This document shows positions 46,523 to 55,812 of a stretch of 64,000 nt of DNA, piece after piece. Both the position numbers and the translations under genes were made by a program. The notes under the pieces are model-generated. The model worked only from the letters and a program-made list of their open reading frames with translations, did not search any database and had not been told where the DNA came from. Source of the stretch: Tessaracoccus lacteus (lineage in GTDB: Bacteria; Actinomycetota; Actinomycetes; Propionibacteriales; Propionibacteriaceae); contig NZ_CP123967.1 of assembly GCF_029917005.1 (NCBI RefSeq), positions 1,674,001 to 1,738,000 of the forward strand, in the 5' to 3' direction. Each line of letters begins with the position of its first letter. The stretch's first letter is position 1.

Positions 46523-47296
46523 TCACAGGGACAGGGACGCGTCGATCAGATCGCGCGTGTAGGGATGACGAGGGTCGTCGAGCACGGCCTGCACGCCCCC
46601 CTGCTCCACGACGACGCCGTCCTGCACGACGATCAGCCGCTGACACTGGTGCCGCACGACGGCCAGGTCATGGCTGACCAGGATCAGCGCGAGCGACCGT
46701 TCACGCACCTGGGTGGTGAGCAGGTTCAGCACCTGGGCCCGGACCGAGACATCCAGCGCGGAGACGGGCTCGTCGGCAACCAGCATCAGCGGGTCGGAGA
46801 TCAGCGCCCGCGCGATGGCGGCGCGCTGCCGTTGCCCGCCGGACAGCTGATGCGGGAATCGCTCCAGCATGGCGACGTCGAGCCCCACCCCGCGCACGGC
46901 CGCCTCGAGGTTCTCCCTCGTCGGCTCGGGGACGTCCCCGCGGCCGCGCAGCACTGGCGAGCGCAGCGGCTCGCCGATGATGTCGGCAAGCCTCATGCGC
47001 GGGTTCAGCGACGAGTTCGGGTCCTGGAACACCATGGAGGCCGAGGCCCTCAACCACCCACGGTCGCGCTCCTTCAGGCCGACGATGGAGCGGCCCTGGA
47101 ACAACACGTCTCCCCCGCCCGGGTGCTGCAGGCCGAGGATCAGCCGGGCCAGAGTGGTCTTTCCCGACCCCGACCCGCCCACGATCCCCAACCGCTCCCC
47201 GGGTTCCACCACGAGATCGGTGGGTCGCAGCGCGACGAACGGCCGCCCGCCTCGGTGGAAGGTCACGCTCGCACCGCGGAGCTCGACGAGGCTCAT
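46523..47296 (-). CDS. Oligopeptide ABC transporter ATP-binding protein (OppF-type)
   Basis: Cytoplasmic ATPase, 257 aa, with Walker A GGSGSGKTT, signature LSGGQRQR, Walker B LMLVADEP and the H-loop SHDLAVV. It pairs with the OppD-type ATPase upstream (4-nt overlap). The HPYTRDLIDA tail places it in the oligopeptide/dipeptide (PepT) family. Confidence 0.93.
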   Translation of the reverse strand: MSLVELRGASVTFHRGGRPFVALRPTDLVVEPGERLGIVGGSGSGKTTLARLILGLQHPGGGDVLFQGRSIVGLKERDRGWLRASASMVFQDPNSSLNPRMRLADIIGEPLRSPVLRGRGDVPEPTRENLEAAVRGVGLDVAMLERFPHQLSGGQRQRAAIARALISDPLMLVADEPVSALDVSVRAQVLNLLTTQVRERSLALILVSHDLAVVRHQCQRLIVVQDGVVVEQGGVQAVLDDPRHPYTRDLIDASLSL

Positions 47297-48123
47297 GCCT
47301 GCTCCTCGGGCCGGTAGTAGTCGGCGACGCTCGGCAACCGGTCCCCCGGCGCGACGCGGTCGATGCGGGCCGACGCGATCAGGCCCCGCGTGTACGGGTG
47401 CTGCGGGTCCTCGATGAGGGCCTCGATGTCGCCGGTCTCCACGATCCGGCCGTCGAGCATGACGGCGACGCGGGGACACACCTCGCGCACGACGGCGAGG
47501 TCGTGGGACACGAAGATCGACGCCCGGTCCGCCAGCTCGTCGCGCAGCAGCGCGAGGATCTGCCTCTGCACCAGCACGTCCAGCGCGGTGGTGGGCTCGT
47601 CGCAGATCACGAGGCCCGGCCGGTTGGCCAGCGCCATCGCGATCAGGGCCCGCTGTCGTTGGCCGCCGGACAGCTCGTGCGGGTAGGAGTCGGCGATGCG
47701 CTCGGGCTGTCGGATGCCGACGCGGCCCAGCCACTCGATTACCTCGCCGCGGATCGAGCCGTGGTGCTCCCCGTGGTGAAGCGCGACGACCTCGCCGATC
47801 TGCCGGCCGACCCGCATGGTGGGGTCCAGTGCGGTCATCGGCTCCTGGAAGACCATGGACAGCTCGTTGCCGCGCAGGTGCCTCAGCTCGCGCTCCGGCA
47901 TGCCGATCAGCTCAGTCCCCTCGAGCCGGATCGACCCCGTGACGTGGGCGTGCTCGGGCAGCAGCCCCATGATCGCGAGCGCGGTCACCGACTTGCCGGA
48001 GCCGGACTGGCCGATGATGCCGAGGCGCTCGGTGCGCTCCACGGAGAAGGACACGCCGTCGACGGCCACGATGTTGCGGCGGCCGAACGAGATGGTGAGG
48101 TCATCGACCTCGAGGTAGCTCAT
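47293..48123 (-). CDS. Oligopeptide ABC transporter ATP-binding protein (OppD-type)
   Basis: A 276-aa ATPase with Walker A GQSGSGKSV, LSGGQRQRAL, Walker B LVICDEP and the HPYTRGLIASAR PepT-type tail. Overlaps by 4 nt with both neighbours. Confidence 0.94.
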   Translation of the reverse strand: MSYLEVDDLTISFGRRNIVAVDGVSFSVERTERLGIIGQSGSGKSVTALAIMGLLPEHAHVTGSIRLEGTELIGMPERELRHLRGNELSMVFQEPMTALDPTMRVGRQIGEVVALHHGEHHGSIRGEVIEWLGRVGIRQPERIADSYPHELSGGQRQRALIAMALANRPGLVICDEPTTALDVLVQRQILALLRDELADRASIFVSHDLAVVREVCPRVAVMLDGRIVETGDIEALIEDPQHPYTRGLIASARIDRVAPGDRLPSVADYYRPEEQA

Positions 48124-48929
48124 GCGACCTCCCGGAGCTTGGGGTCGAGCAGGTCGCGCAGCCCGTCGCCGAGCAGGTTGAAGCCGAGCGTGGCCACTGC
48201 GATCGCCAGGCCGGGCCAGAGCGCCAACTCGGGGGCGTTGAAGAGATAGTCCTGGGCCTCACGCAGCATGCGGCCCCAGGTGGGCTGGTCGGCGCCCGAG
48301 CCCAGGCCCAGGTAGCTCAGCCCGGCCTCCGCGAGGATCGCGATGCCGAAGCTCACGGACGCCTGCACACCGAGCACCGGCGCGATGTTGGGCAGCACGT
48401 GGCGCCACGCGATGCTGAGCGTCGGCGTGCCGGACAGCCTGGCGGCCTCGATGTAGGCCTGGCTCATCACCTGGAGGGTCGCGGCGCGGGCGATCCGCAC
48501 GAAGGCCGGGATGGTGGCGACGCTGATGGCGAGCATCGCCGTCCACGTCGATCCGCCCACCGCGGCCGCGAACAGGATCGCGAGCAGCAGCGCAGGGAAG
48601 CCGTAGAGGATGTCCGCCAGCCGCGAGGGGATCTCGCTGACCCAGCCCCGTGTCATGCCGGCGAACACCCCGAGAGGCACGCCGATGACCGCTGCCCCGG
48701 TGACCGACAGCATGCCGACCAGCAGGCAGATCCGGGCGCCGCTCATGATCCTCGAGAGCACATCGGACCCGAAGCCGTCGGTGCCGAGCACGTGCGGCCA
48801 GCCCGGGGGAAGCAGGCGCTCGGTGCTCACGGCCGTCGGGTCGTACGGGGTCCAGATCAGGCCGGCAACGGCGAGCAGGATGACCAGCGAGATGCAGGTG
48901 ATCCCTATGTAGAGCGAGGCGCGTCTCAT
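48120..48929 (-). CDS. Oligopeptide ABC transporter permease (DppC-type)
   Basis: A 269-aa inner-membrane permease: six helices and the EAA motif EAARLSGTPTLSIAWRHVLPN. N-terminal LGTDGFGSDVLSRIMSGAR is typical of the OppC/DppC group. It overlaps the DppB gene by 4 nt. Confidence 0.94.
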   Translation of the reverse strand: MRRASLYIGITCISLVILLAVAGLIWTPYDPTAVSTERLLPPGWPHVLGTDGFGSDVLSRIMSGARICLLVGMLSVTGAAVIGVPLGVFAGMTRGWVSEIPSRLADILYGFPALLLAILFAAAVGGSTWTAMLAISVATIPAFVRIARAATLQVMSQAYIEAARLSGTPTLSIAWRHVLPNIAPVLGVQASVSFGIAILAEAGLSYLGLGSGADQPTWGRMLREAQDYLFNAPELALWPGLAIAVATLGFNLLGDGLRDLLDPKLREVA

Positions 48930-49891
48930 GCCGGCGCCTCCGCGGTGCGCCGGAGCCGGGGATCGACGACCTGGTAGGCGACGTCGACCAGGAAGTTGAT
49001 CAACAGCACGGCCCAGACGAGCAGTAGCACGACCGCCTGCACGACCGCGAGGTCCCGCTGGCCGACGGCCTGCAGAAGCAGGGACCCGAGCCCTGGCAGC
49101 ACGAAGACCTGCTCGATGATGATCGCGCCCACCAGCAACGTGGCCAGCTGGAGGCCGATCACGGTCAGCAGCGAGATGGCGATGTTCCGCAGCCCGTGGC
49201 GCCACAGCGCGCCGGAGCGGGACCAGCCGACGGACCGCGCGGTGCGGAAGTAGTCCTCGCCGGTGACCTCGATGACCGAGCTGCGGACGTACCGGGAGAT
49301 GACAGAGGCCTGGACGACCGCCAGCGACAGCACGGGCAGCACGAGGTGCACGGCCCACTGGCCGAGGGAGTCCCAGTAGGACACGTAGCCGCCGGACGGG
49401 AGCCACTGCAGCTTGACCGCGAAGATGATTACCAGCCAGATGCCGGCCCAGAACGCCGGGACCGCAAGACCGACCTGGCTGAGCGCCGAGACGACCGCCC
49501 CGTCGGCGTGCCGCCGTCGGACGGCCGCGTAGGCGCCCACGGGCACGGCCATGACGATCGCGAGGAGCATGCCGAAGGCGATCAGCCAGAACGACACCTC
49601 GAAGCGCGAGGCGATCAGCGGGGCCACGGCGCGGCCGGAGATATACGACGTGCCGAAGTCGAAGTGCAGGGCGCCGAGCAGCCATTCGGCGTAGCGGGCC
49701 AGGAAGGGGCGGTTGAGCCCGAGCTGCTCGCGCAGCGCGTCGGCCTCCCCCGCCGACGCGTTGGTACCCAGCACGATCTGGGCGATGTCGCCGGGCAGCG
49801 CGTTGGTGGCCGCGAAGATGAGCAGCGAGGCGAGCAGGAGCGACGCCACGAGCCACGCGAGGCGGACCGCCACGCGACGAAGCGTGGTCAC
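48926..49891 (-). CDS. Oligopeptide ABC transporter permease (DppB-type)
   Basis: A 321-aa permease with the OppB/DppB layout: TM1, the long external loop with LGLNRPFLARYAEWL, and the EAA loop DYFRTARSVGWSRSGALWRHGLRN. GTG 49891 is 7 nt from the stop of the preceding substrate-binding gene. Confidence 0.94.
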   Translation of the reverse strand: MTTLRRVAVRLAWLVASLLLASLLIFAATNALPGDIAQIVLGTNASAGEADALREQLGLNRPFLARYAEWLLGALHFDFGTSYISGRAVAPLIASRFEVSFWLIAFGMLLAIVMAVPVGAYAAVRRRHADGAVVSALSQVGLAVPAFWAGIWLVIIFAVKLQWLPSGGYVSYWDSLGQWAVHLVLPVLSLAVVQASVISRYVRSSVIEVTGEDYFRTARSVGWSRSGALWRHGLRNIAISLLTVIGLQLATLLVGAIIIEQVFVLPGLGSLLLQAVGQRDLAVVQAVVLLLVWAVLLINFLVDVAYQVVDPRLRRTAEAPA

Positions 49892-49898
49892 GATCGGC

Positions 49899-51398
49899 TC
49901 AGTTCCTCGCAGCCAACGTGGTCAGGTCGAACGACATGGACACCTGGTTCGCCTGGATCCCGGAGATGTCGGTGGTGGCGATCACGATGTTGGGCAGCAG
50001 GAACAGCCAGTCGGCGGCGGCGTCGTCGGCGAGCACTCGGGCCGCCTCCTTCAGCTTGGTCGTCTGGTCCTCGACGGTGCCCTCGTCGGCCTGCCTCAGG
50101 AGTTCGTTGAACTGCTCGTTGTCGTAGTTCCAGTAGTTGCCCTCGGTGGCAAACGCGCGCATGTCGCGTGGCTCGACGTGGGCCACGATCGTCATGTCGT
50201 AGTCGTGCTTGGTGTAGACGAGGTCGAGCCAGCGGGCCCACTCGAGCTCCTCCAGCTTGACCGTGATGCCGACCTCGGCCAGCTGCGCGACGATGAAGCG
50301 ACCAGAGGTCGGACCGTAGGGCAGCGTCGGGACGCTCAGCGTGATGCTGAGCCCGTCCTCGTAGCCCGCCTCCTTCAGCAGCGCCCTGGCAGCCTCCGGG
50401 TCGTAGGCGTAGGTATCGGACAGGTCCTCGAACCAGGGATCGGTCGGGGGCACCATCGAGCCGATCAGCTGCCCCTTCCCTCCCCACACCGAGTCCATCA
50501 GCGCCTGCCGGTCGATGGCGTGGTTGATGGCCTGGCGCACCTTGAGATCGCTCAGCGCCTTGTTCTCCTGGTTGAACCCGAGCACGACCTCGCCCTGGCT
50601 GCTGCCCTCGTAGACAGTGAAGCGCGACGCGTCTGAGAACTGGTCGACGGCGGTGGGCACCGGCAGGTTGGAGATGATGTCCAGCTGCGAACTGAGCATG
50701 GCGGTGGTCATGGCGTTGGAGTCGCTGTAGAAGCGGAAGAACACATCGTCGAAGCGCGCGGCGGTCCCCCAGTAGGCGTCGTTTGCCGTCAGCTCGACAT
50801 GCGAACCCTGCTCCCAGGACGCGAACCTGTAGGGGCCGGAGCCTGCCGGCGTCGTCGCGAGGTCGGTCGCCGTCGGGTCGGAGATGATGCCTGCCGAGCC
50901 CGTCAGGTCGTAGAGCCAGCGGTTCGACGGCTTCCTCAGCGTCACCGTGACGGTGTGGGCGTCTGTGGCCTCGATCGTGTCTACGACGTCCCACTGGCTG
51001 CGGATCTGCTCGGTGGCCGCGTCGCTGCGCGCCCTTTCGAAGCTGGCGACCACGGCGTCGGCGTCGACGGGTGCGCCAGAGGCGAACTTCGCGTCGGGCT
51101 GAAGCGTGAAGGTGTACACGGTGCCGTCGGCTGAGTCCGTCCACTCGGAGGCCAGCAGCGGCCGGATGTTGCCGTCGGCGTCGAGCTTCACCAGCGTCTC
51201 ATAGACGTTGTAGAGCAGCACGAAGGGGATCGCCGCGCCGGACGTGGTGATCATGTCCATCCCGACCGGCTCGGCGGTGGCGCCGATGTTCAGGACGCGC
51301 CCGGTCTCCTCCTGCGAGTCCGGCCTCGAGCAGGCTGCTGCGGTGATGGTCAGCATGAGCGCGACCACCAGGCCGACCAGTCGTCGGGTATGGCGCAT
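49899..51398 (-). CDS. Peptide ABC transporter substrate-binding lipoprotein
   Basis: A 499-aa family-5 extracellular solute-binding protein. Signal with lipobox ITAAAC (Cys23), followed by the SBP_bac_5 fold (LLYNVYETLVKLDADGNIRPLLASEW and KVRQAINHAIDRQALMD). First gene of the five-gene importer. The ligand, peptide, nickel or other, is not determined. Confidence 0.94.
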   Translation of the reverse strand: MRHTRRLVGLVVALMLTITAAACSRPDSQEETGRVLNIGATAEPVGMDMITTSGAAIPFVLLYNVYETLVKLDADGNIRPLLASEWTDSADGTVYTFTLQPDAKFASGAPVDADAVVASFERARSDAATEQIRSQWDVVDTIEATDAHTVTVTLRKPSNRWLYDLTGSAGIISDPTATDLATTPAGSGPYRFASWEQGSHVELTANDAYWGTAARFDDVFFRFYSDSNAMTTAMLSSQLDIISNLPVPTAVDQFSDASRFTVYEGSSQGEVVLGFNQENKALSDLKVRQAINHAIDRQALMDSVWGGKGQLIGSMVPPTDPWFEDLSDTYAYDPEAARALLKEAGYEDGLSITLSVPTLPYGPTSGRFIVAQLAEVGITVKLEELEWARWLDLVYTKHDYDMTIVAHVEPRDMRAFATEGNYWNYDNEQFNELLRQADEGTVEDQTTKLKEAARVLADDAAADWLFLLPNIVIATTDISGIQANQVSMSFDLTTLAARN

Positions 51399-51529
51399 GG
51401 TCTTCGGTTCCTTCCGCGGTGACTACGGCGAGCACAGTCTAGCCCTCGGCATCGTTGAGCTTCGACCATCGGGGGGCACGGCCGTCCGCGGGCGTGCGGA
51501 CGAACTCGATGAAGGGGCACGATGGGACC

Positions 51530-52693
51530 GTGAGCACACCCGAGCGCAATCCCCTCTGGCAGTCGACGGGCCGCAGCATCGTCCGAGCCTCCCTGCGGGC
51601 CTTCGACGCGTCGGAGCGCACGGCAAAGGCCGGCTGGGCCTCGCAGGTGCGCCGGGTCGGGCGATGGCGCGCGTGGCTGTTCATGATCGTCCAGATCTCC
51701 GTGGCCGCAGGCATCTCCTGGGGGTTCTCCAGATATGTGCTGGGCCACGAGGCCCCGTTCCTGGCCACTGTCGCAGCGATCATCTGCCTCGGCTTCTCCT
51801 TCGGCCAGCGTCTCGGTCGGGTGGTCGAAGTCGCGATCGGCGTCACGGTCGGGGTGTTCTGCGGGGATCTCTTCGTGCATTTCTTCGGCACCGGCGTGTG
51901 GCAGATCATGCTCGTGATCTTCGTCGCGATGTCCATCGCGACGTGGCTCGGGGCCCGGACGATCATGGTCACGCAGGCGGCGGTGCAGGCCGCGACGGTG
52001 CTCACCGTGTACCCCGGCATCAACGCCGGTCTGGCCCGCTGGCAGGACGCGCTTGTCGGCTGCACCGTCGCGCTGCTGTTCGCGACCGTCGCGCCGACGA
52101 CCCCCATCGACCGGCCGCGCATGCTCGCGGCGAAGGTGCTGCACGGGGCCGCGGGCACGCTCCGTTCGATTGTCGCGGCCCTGCGGGACACCGATGCCAC
52201 CGCCGCCGACGGGGCCCTCGAGCAGGCCCGCGCCTCGGAGGCCCAGCTGTCGGCCCTGCTGACCGCGTCGAACGAGGGGGTCTCGGTGGTGCGCACCTCT
52301 CCCTTCCTGCGCCGCCATCGCACGGCAGTCCTGCAGGTGGCCGACCTGGTGGTGCCGCTGGACCGCTTCATCCGGAATCTGCGCGTCATGGCCCGCCGGG
52401 CCGCCGTGGCGGTGTACCGCGACGAGGCGATCCCCGCCGCCTACCTCGAGCTCATCGAGGAGCTGGCCCAGGTGACAGACGAGTGCGCGGCGGAGCTGTT
52501 CGCGCGCCGGACGCCCGAGTCGCAGCGCCCGGCACTGGGCGCCCTCGGAGAGAAGACGTCGCACCTCGATCTCGGCGCCGGCCTGTCGACGACGGTCCTG
52601 CTCGCCCAGCTGCGCTCCATGATCGTCGACCTGCTGGAGCTGACGGGAGTCCCCTACACCGATGCCCGCACAAGCGTGCCCGACATGGAGTGA
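51530..52693 (+). CDS. FUSC/aromatic-acid-exporter-like membrane protein
   Basis: A 387-aa protein with about six membrane segments in the first half (about 45-195) and a long cytosolic helical second half. This is the FUSC/ArAE half-size layout, possibly an efflux protein. Substrate unknown. GTG 51530 was preferred to upstream starts; a CACGAT hexamer lies 6 nt before it. It diverges from the peptide importer. Confidence 0.7.
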   Translation: MSTPERNPLWQSTGRSIVRASLRAFDASERTAKAGWASQVRRVGRWRAWLFMIVQISVAAGISWGFSRYVLGHEAPFLATVAAIICLGFSFGQRLGRVVEVAIGVTVGVFCGDLFVHFFGTGVWQIMLVIFVAMSIATWLGARTIMVTQAAVQAATVLTVYPGINAGLARWQDALVGCTVALLFATVAPTTPIDRPRMLAAKVLHGAAGTLRSIVAALRDTDATAADGALEQARASEAQLSALLTASNEGVSVVRTSPFLRRHRTAVLQVADLVVPLDRFIRNLRVMARRAAVAVYRDEAIPAAYLELIEELAQVTDECAAELFARRTPESQRPALGALGEKTSHLDLGAGLSTTVLLAQLRSMIVDLLELTGVPYTDARTSVPDME

Positions 52694-52724
52694 TTCTCCA
52701 CGCCGGGCCCACCCTCACGGGCCG

Positions 52725-53375
52725 TCAGGGGTGTCGCGGGTTGACCAGCTTGCGGAGGATGCGCATGCCGGCCGACGTGAGCTCCTCCTCGATCGCGGCG
52801 GTGTTCGGCGTGTTGAGACCGACCACGACGATGCTGTGGTCGAGTTGGCCGCGGTGCACGGCGAGGTGCGAGATGTTGGCCTGGTGCTTGGCCGTGATGC
52901 CGGTCAGGAGCGAAAGAACCCCGGGCTCGTCCTTCGCCTCGATCGTCAGCCGGGTCCCGGGGTCACGGAACCCGAGGATGTCGATGTAGGCGTCGAGCAG
53001 GTCGGACTCCGTGATGACGCCGACCAGCGCGCCGTCCGCCACGACGGGCAGGATCTCGATCTTCTCGTCGCGCATCAGCACCGCGGCCTCCTCCAGGAGG
53101 GTGTCGGGGCCGATGGTGATCGCCGGCCTGCTCATGACCTTGCCGACGGTGAGCTTCGCGATGAGGTAGGTGGCCTCCTGCGCGCTGAGCGTGGTCGCCT
53201 TCGACGGTGAGGCGGCCGCGATGTCGTTCTTCGAGATGACGCCGGTGACGCGTCCCTCATCCACCACCGGCAGGTGGCGCACGCCGTTGGAGGTCATCAC
53301 CTCCAGCGCCTCCGGGATCTTCGTCGCCGACGTCACCGTGAAGGGAGTGGCGGTCATCCGCGTCTTGACGAGCAT
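52725..53375 (-). CDS. CBS-pair plus ACT domain protein (AcuB-like)
   Basis: A 216-aa protein with two CBS domains (about 8-62 and 80-132) and a C-terminal ACT-type domain (about 140-212, RLTIEAKDEPGVLSLLTGI). CBS pairs bind adenosyl ligands, ACT domains amino acids. It follows livF by 7 nt, so it is co-transcribed with the branched-chain amino acid importer and may sense its cargo. No enzymatic domain. Confidence 0.85.
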   Translation of the reverse strand: MLVKTRMTATPFTVTSATKIPEALEVMTSNGVRHLPVVDEGRVTGVISKNDIAAASPSKATTLSAQEATYLIAKLTVGKVMSRPAITIGPDTLLEEAAVLMRDEKIEILPVVADGALVGVITESDLLDAYIDILGFRDPGTRLTIEAKDEPGVLSLLTGITAKHQANISHLAVHRGQLDHSIVVVGLNTPNTAAIEEELTSAGMRILRKLVNPRHP

Positions 53376-53382
53376 GTTCTTC

Positions 53383-54081
53383 TCAGCCTCCGAGATACGC
53401 GCGCTTGACCTCGTCGGTCTGCGCGAGGGCCTTCGCCTCTCCGGACAACACTATCGAGCCGGTCTCCATGACGTAGGCATGGTGGGCGATCTGCAGCGCG
53501 ATGTTGGCGTTCTGCTCGACGAGCAGGACGGTGGTGCCCGCCTGGTTGATGGAGATGATGATGTCGAAGATCTCCTGCACCAGCAGCGGCGCGAGTCCCA
53601 TCGACGGCTCGTCGAGGAGCAGCATCTTCGGCTTGGCCATCAGCGCCCGCCCCATGGCGAGCATCTGCTGCTCGCCGCCCGAGAGTGTGCCGGCCAGCTG
53701 ACGGCGTCGCTCCGCGAGGATCGGGAAGCGGGTGAAGATCTCGTCGAGGTCGGACTGCACGACGTCCCTGCGGAGGAACGCGCCGAGCTCGAGGTTCTCC
53801 ATCACCGTCATGTCGGGGAAGATCCGGCGTCCCTCGGGCACGTGCGACATCCCGCGGCGGACCCTGTCCTGGGCGGACAGGCCCGTGATGTCCAGCCCGT
53901 CGAGCGTGACGGTGCCTGCGGTGGGCTTCTTGATACCCGACAACGTCCGCAGGGTCGTCGTCTTACCCGCGCCGTTGGCGCCGATCAGCGTCACGATCTC
54001 GCCGGCGGGGACGTCGAAGGAGATGCCCTTGATGGCGTTGATGACGCCGAAGTGCACCTGCAGGTCACGCACCTCAAGCAT
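53383..54081 (-). CDS. livF: Branched-chain amino acid ABC ATPase LivF
   Basis: A 232-aa ATPase: Walker A GANGAGKTT, signature LSGGEQQML, Walker B LLLDEPSMGLAP (the LivF-specific SMGL). Overlaps livG by 8 nt. Confidence 0.96.
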   Translation of the reverse strand: MLEVRDLQVHFGVINAIKGISFDVPAGEIVTLIGANGAGKTTTLRTLSGIKKPTAGTVTLDGLDITGLSAQDRVRRGMSHVPEGRRIFPDMTVMENLELGAFLRRDVVQSDLDEIFTRFPILAERRRQLAGTLSGGEQQMLAMGRALMAKPKMLLLDEPSMGLAPLLVQEIFDIIISINQAGTTVLLVEQNANIALQIAHHAYVMETGSIVLSGEAKALAQTDEVKRAYLGG

Positions 54082-54862
54082 TGCCGACTTCCTCTCCTCC
54101 GAGGTAGGCCTCGATGACCTTGGGGTTGTTGCGGACCTCGTCGGGTGTGCCCGATGCGATCACGATGCCGTGGTCGAGGACGTAGATCCGCTCGCAGATC
54201 TTCATCACCAGGCTCATGTCGTGCTCGATGAGCAGGACTGTCAGCCCGAAGTCTGCGCGCAGCTTCGCGATCAACGCGGTCAGCTCGGCGGTCTCGAACG
54301 GGTTCATGCCGGCCGCCGGCTCGTCGAGCAGCAGCAGCGACGGGCGGGTGGCGAGGGCCCTGGCGATCTCCAGGTGGCGCTGCTCGCCGTAGGAGAGGTT
54401 GCGGGCCAGCTCGTTGGCCTTGCCTCCAAGCCCCATGACCTCGAGCAGTTCGAGCGACTCGGACCGGATGCGCCGCTCGGTGGCGCCGAAGGGTGGGATG
54501 TGGAACAGCGCGGAGAACAGCGGGTAGGGCAGGTTCTGCTGCAGCGCGGTTGCCACGTTGTCCAGGACCGAGAGGTCCTTAAAGAGGCGGATGTTCTGGA
54601 AGGTGCGCCCGACGCCGGCCGCGCAGATCCGGTACGGCTTGCGCCCGCCGATGTCCTCGGTCTTCCCGTCGATCGTCAGCGTGATGGTGCCCGATGACGG
54701 CGGGTAGACACCGGTGAGCAGGTTGAACAGCGTCGTCTTGCCAGCGCCGTTCGGCCCGATCAGGCCGACCAGTTCGCCGGCGTCGATGTGCAGATCCGCC
54801 TCGTAGACGGCCGTCAGTCCGCCGAAGTTACGGGTGAGCTTTGTCGCCTCGAGCAGGCTCAT
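54074..54862 (-). CDS. livG: Branched-chain amino acid ABC ATPase LivG
   Basis: A 262-aa ATPase: GPNGAGKTTLFNLLTG, LSYGEQRHLEIARAL, and LLLDEPAAGMNP (the LivG-specific AAGMNP). An unusually long VAT segment holds IGGRKPYRICAAG. ATG overlaps the livM stop by 4 nt. Confidence 0.96.
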   Translation of the reverse strand: MSLLEATKLTRNFGGLTAVYEADLHIDAGELVGLIGPNGAGKTTLFNLLTGVYPPSSGTITLTIDGKTEDIGGRKPYRICAAGVGRTFQNIRLFKDLSVLDNVATALQQNLPYPLFSALFHIPPFGATERRIRSESLELLEVMGLGGKANELARNLSYGEQRHLEIARALATRPSLLLLDEPAAGMNPFETAELTALIAKLRADFGLTVLLIEHDMSLVMKICERIYVLDHGIVIASGTPDEVRNNPKVIEAYLGGEEVGNA

Positions 54863-55812
54863 GCCTTCGCCTCCTTGCGCCGGAACACCTTGCCGAGCAC
54901 GGTGTCGGTGATCTCCTTCGAGCCCATCAGGCCGCCGGGCCTGAAGATCATGATCAGCACGAGGATCAGGGAGTAGATGATCATGCGGATGTCGGAGAAG
55001 TCCGCCAGCACCGTCGAGACCAGGGCCAGGACGATCGCCGCCACGACGGTGCCGGACAGCGAGCCGAGGCCGCCGAGCACCACGATGACGAGGATGTCGA
55101 TCGACTTCAGGAACCCGAACTGGTCGGGCTTGATGACGTAGAAGTAGGTGGCGTACAGGCCGCCGCCGATCCCCGCGAAGAACGCCCCTATCGTGAAGGC
55201 CTGCACCTTGACCGCGGTGGTGTTGATGCCGATGGCCTCGGCCGCGATCTCGTCCTCGCGGACGGCGATGGCACGACGGCCGTGCGAGCTGCGGATGTAG
55301 TTCCACAGCACGATCAGCGTCACTGCGGTCAGCCCGAACACCCAGTTCCAGTCGGCGTACTGCGGAATGCCGGACAGGCCCGCCGCGCCGTTGGTGATAC
55401 CGAGGTTCAGCAGGATGACGCGGATGATCTCCGCCATGCCGAGGGTCGCGATGGCCAGGTAGTCGCCGCGGAGCCTGAGTGTCGGAAGCCCGACCAGCGC
55501 CCCCACGAGGGCCGAGACGACGGCGCCGCCGAGGATGCCGAGCGCGAAGCCGAACACGGAGTCGAAGTGCATCGTGATCAGCGCGCAGGTGTAGGCGCCG
55601 AGCGCCATGAAACCCGCATGACCCAGCGAGAACTGGCCGGTGAAGCCGGTCACCAGGTTCAGGCTGGCGGCGAGGATGATGTTGATGCAGATCGTGACGA
55701 TGATCGCGAAGATGTAGTCGTTGATCACGCCGGCCGAGATGAGCGCCAGCACCACCACGTAGGCGACGATGAACGGCAGTGCCCGCCAGAACATGGGCTT
55801 GAGGGTTTTCAT
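54859..55812 (-). CDS. livM: Branched-chain amino acid permease LivM
   Basis: A 317-aa polytopic permease with the conserved FSLGHAGFMALGAYTCALI and REDEIAAEAIGINTTAVK motifs. Starts on the last base of the livH stop. Confidence 0.95.
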   Translation of the reverse strand: MKTLKPMFWRALPFIVAYVVVLALISAGVINDYIFAIIVTICINIILAASLNLVTGFTGQFSLGHAGFMALGAYTCALITMHFDSVFGFALGILGGAVVSALVGALVGLPTLRLRGDYLAIATLGMAEIIRVILLNLGITNGAAGLSGIPQYADWNWVFGLTAVTLIVLWNYIRSSHGRRAIAVREDEIAAEAIGINTTAVKVQAFTIGAFFAGIGGGLYATYFYVIKPDQFGFLKSIDILVIVVLGGLGSLSGTVVAAIVLALVSTVLADFSDIRMIIYSLILVLIMIFRPGGLMGSKEITDTVLGKVFRRKEAKA

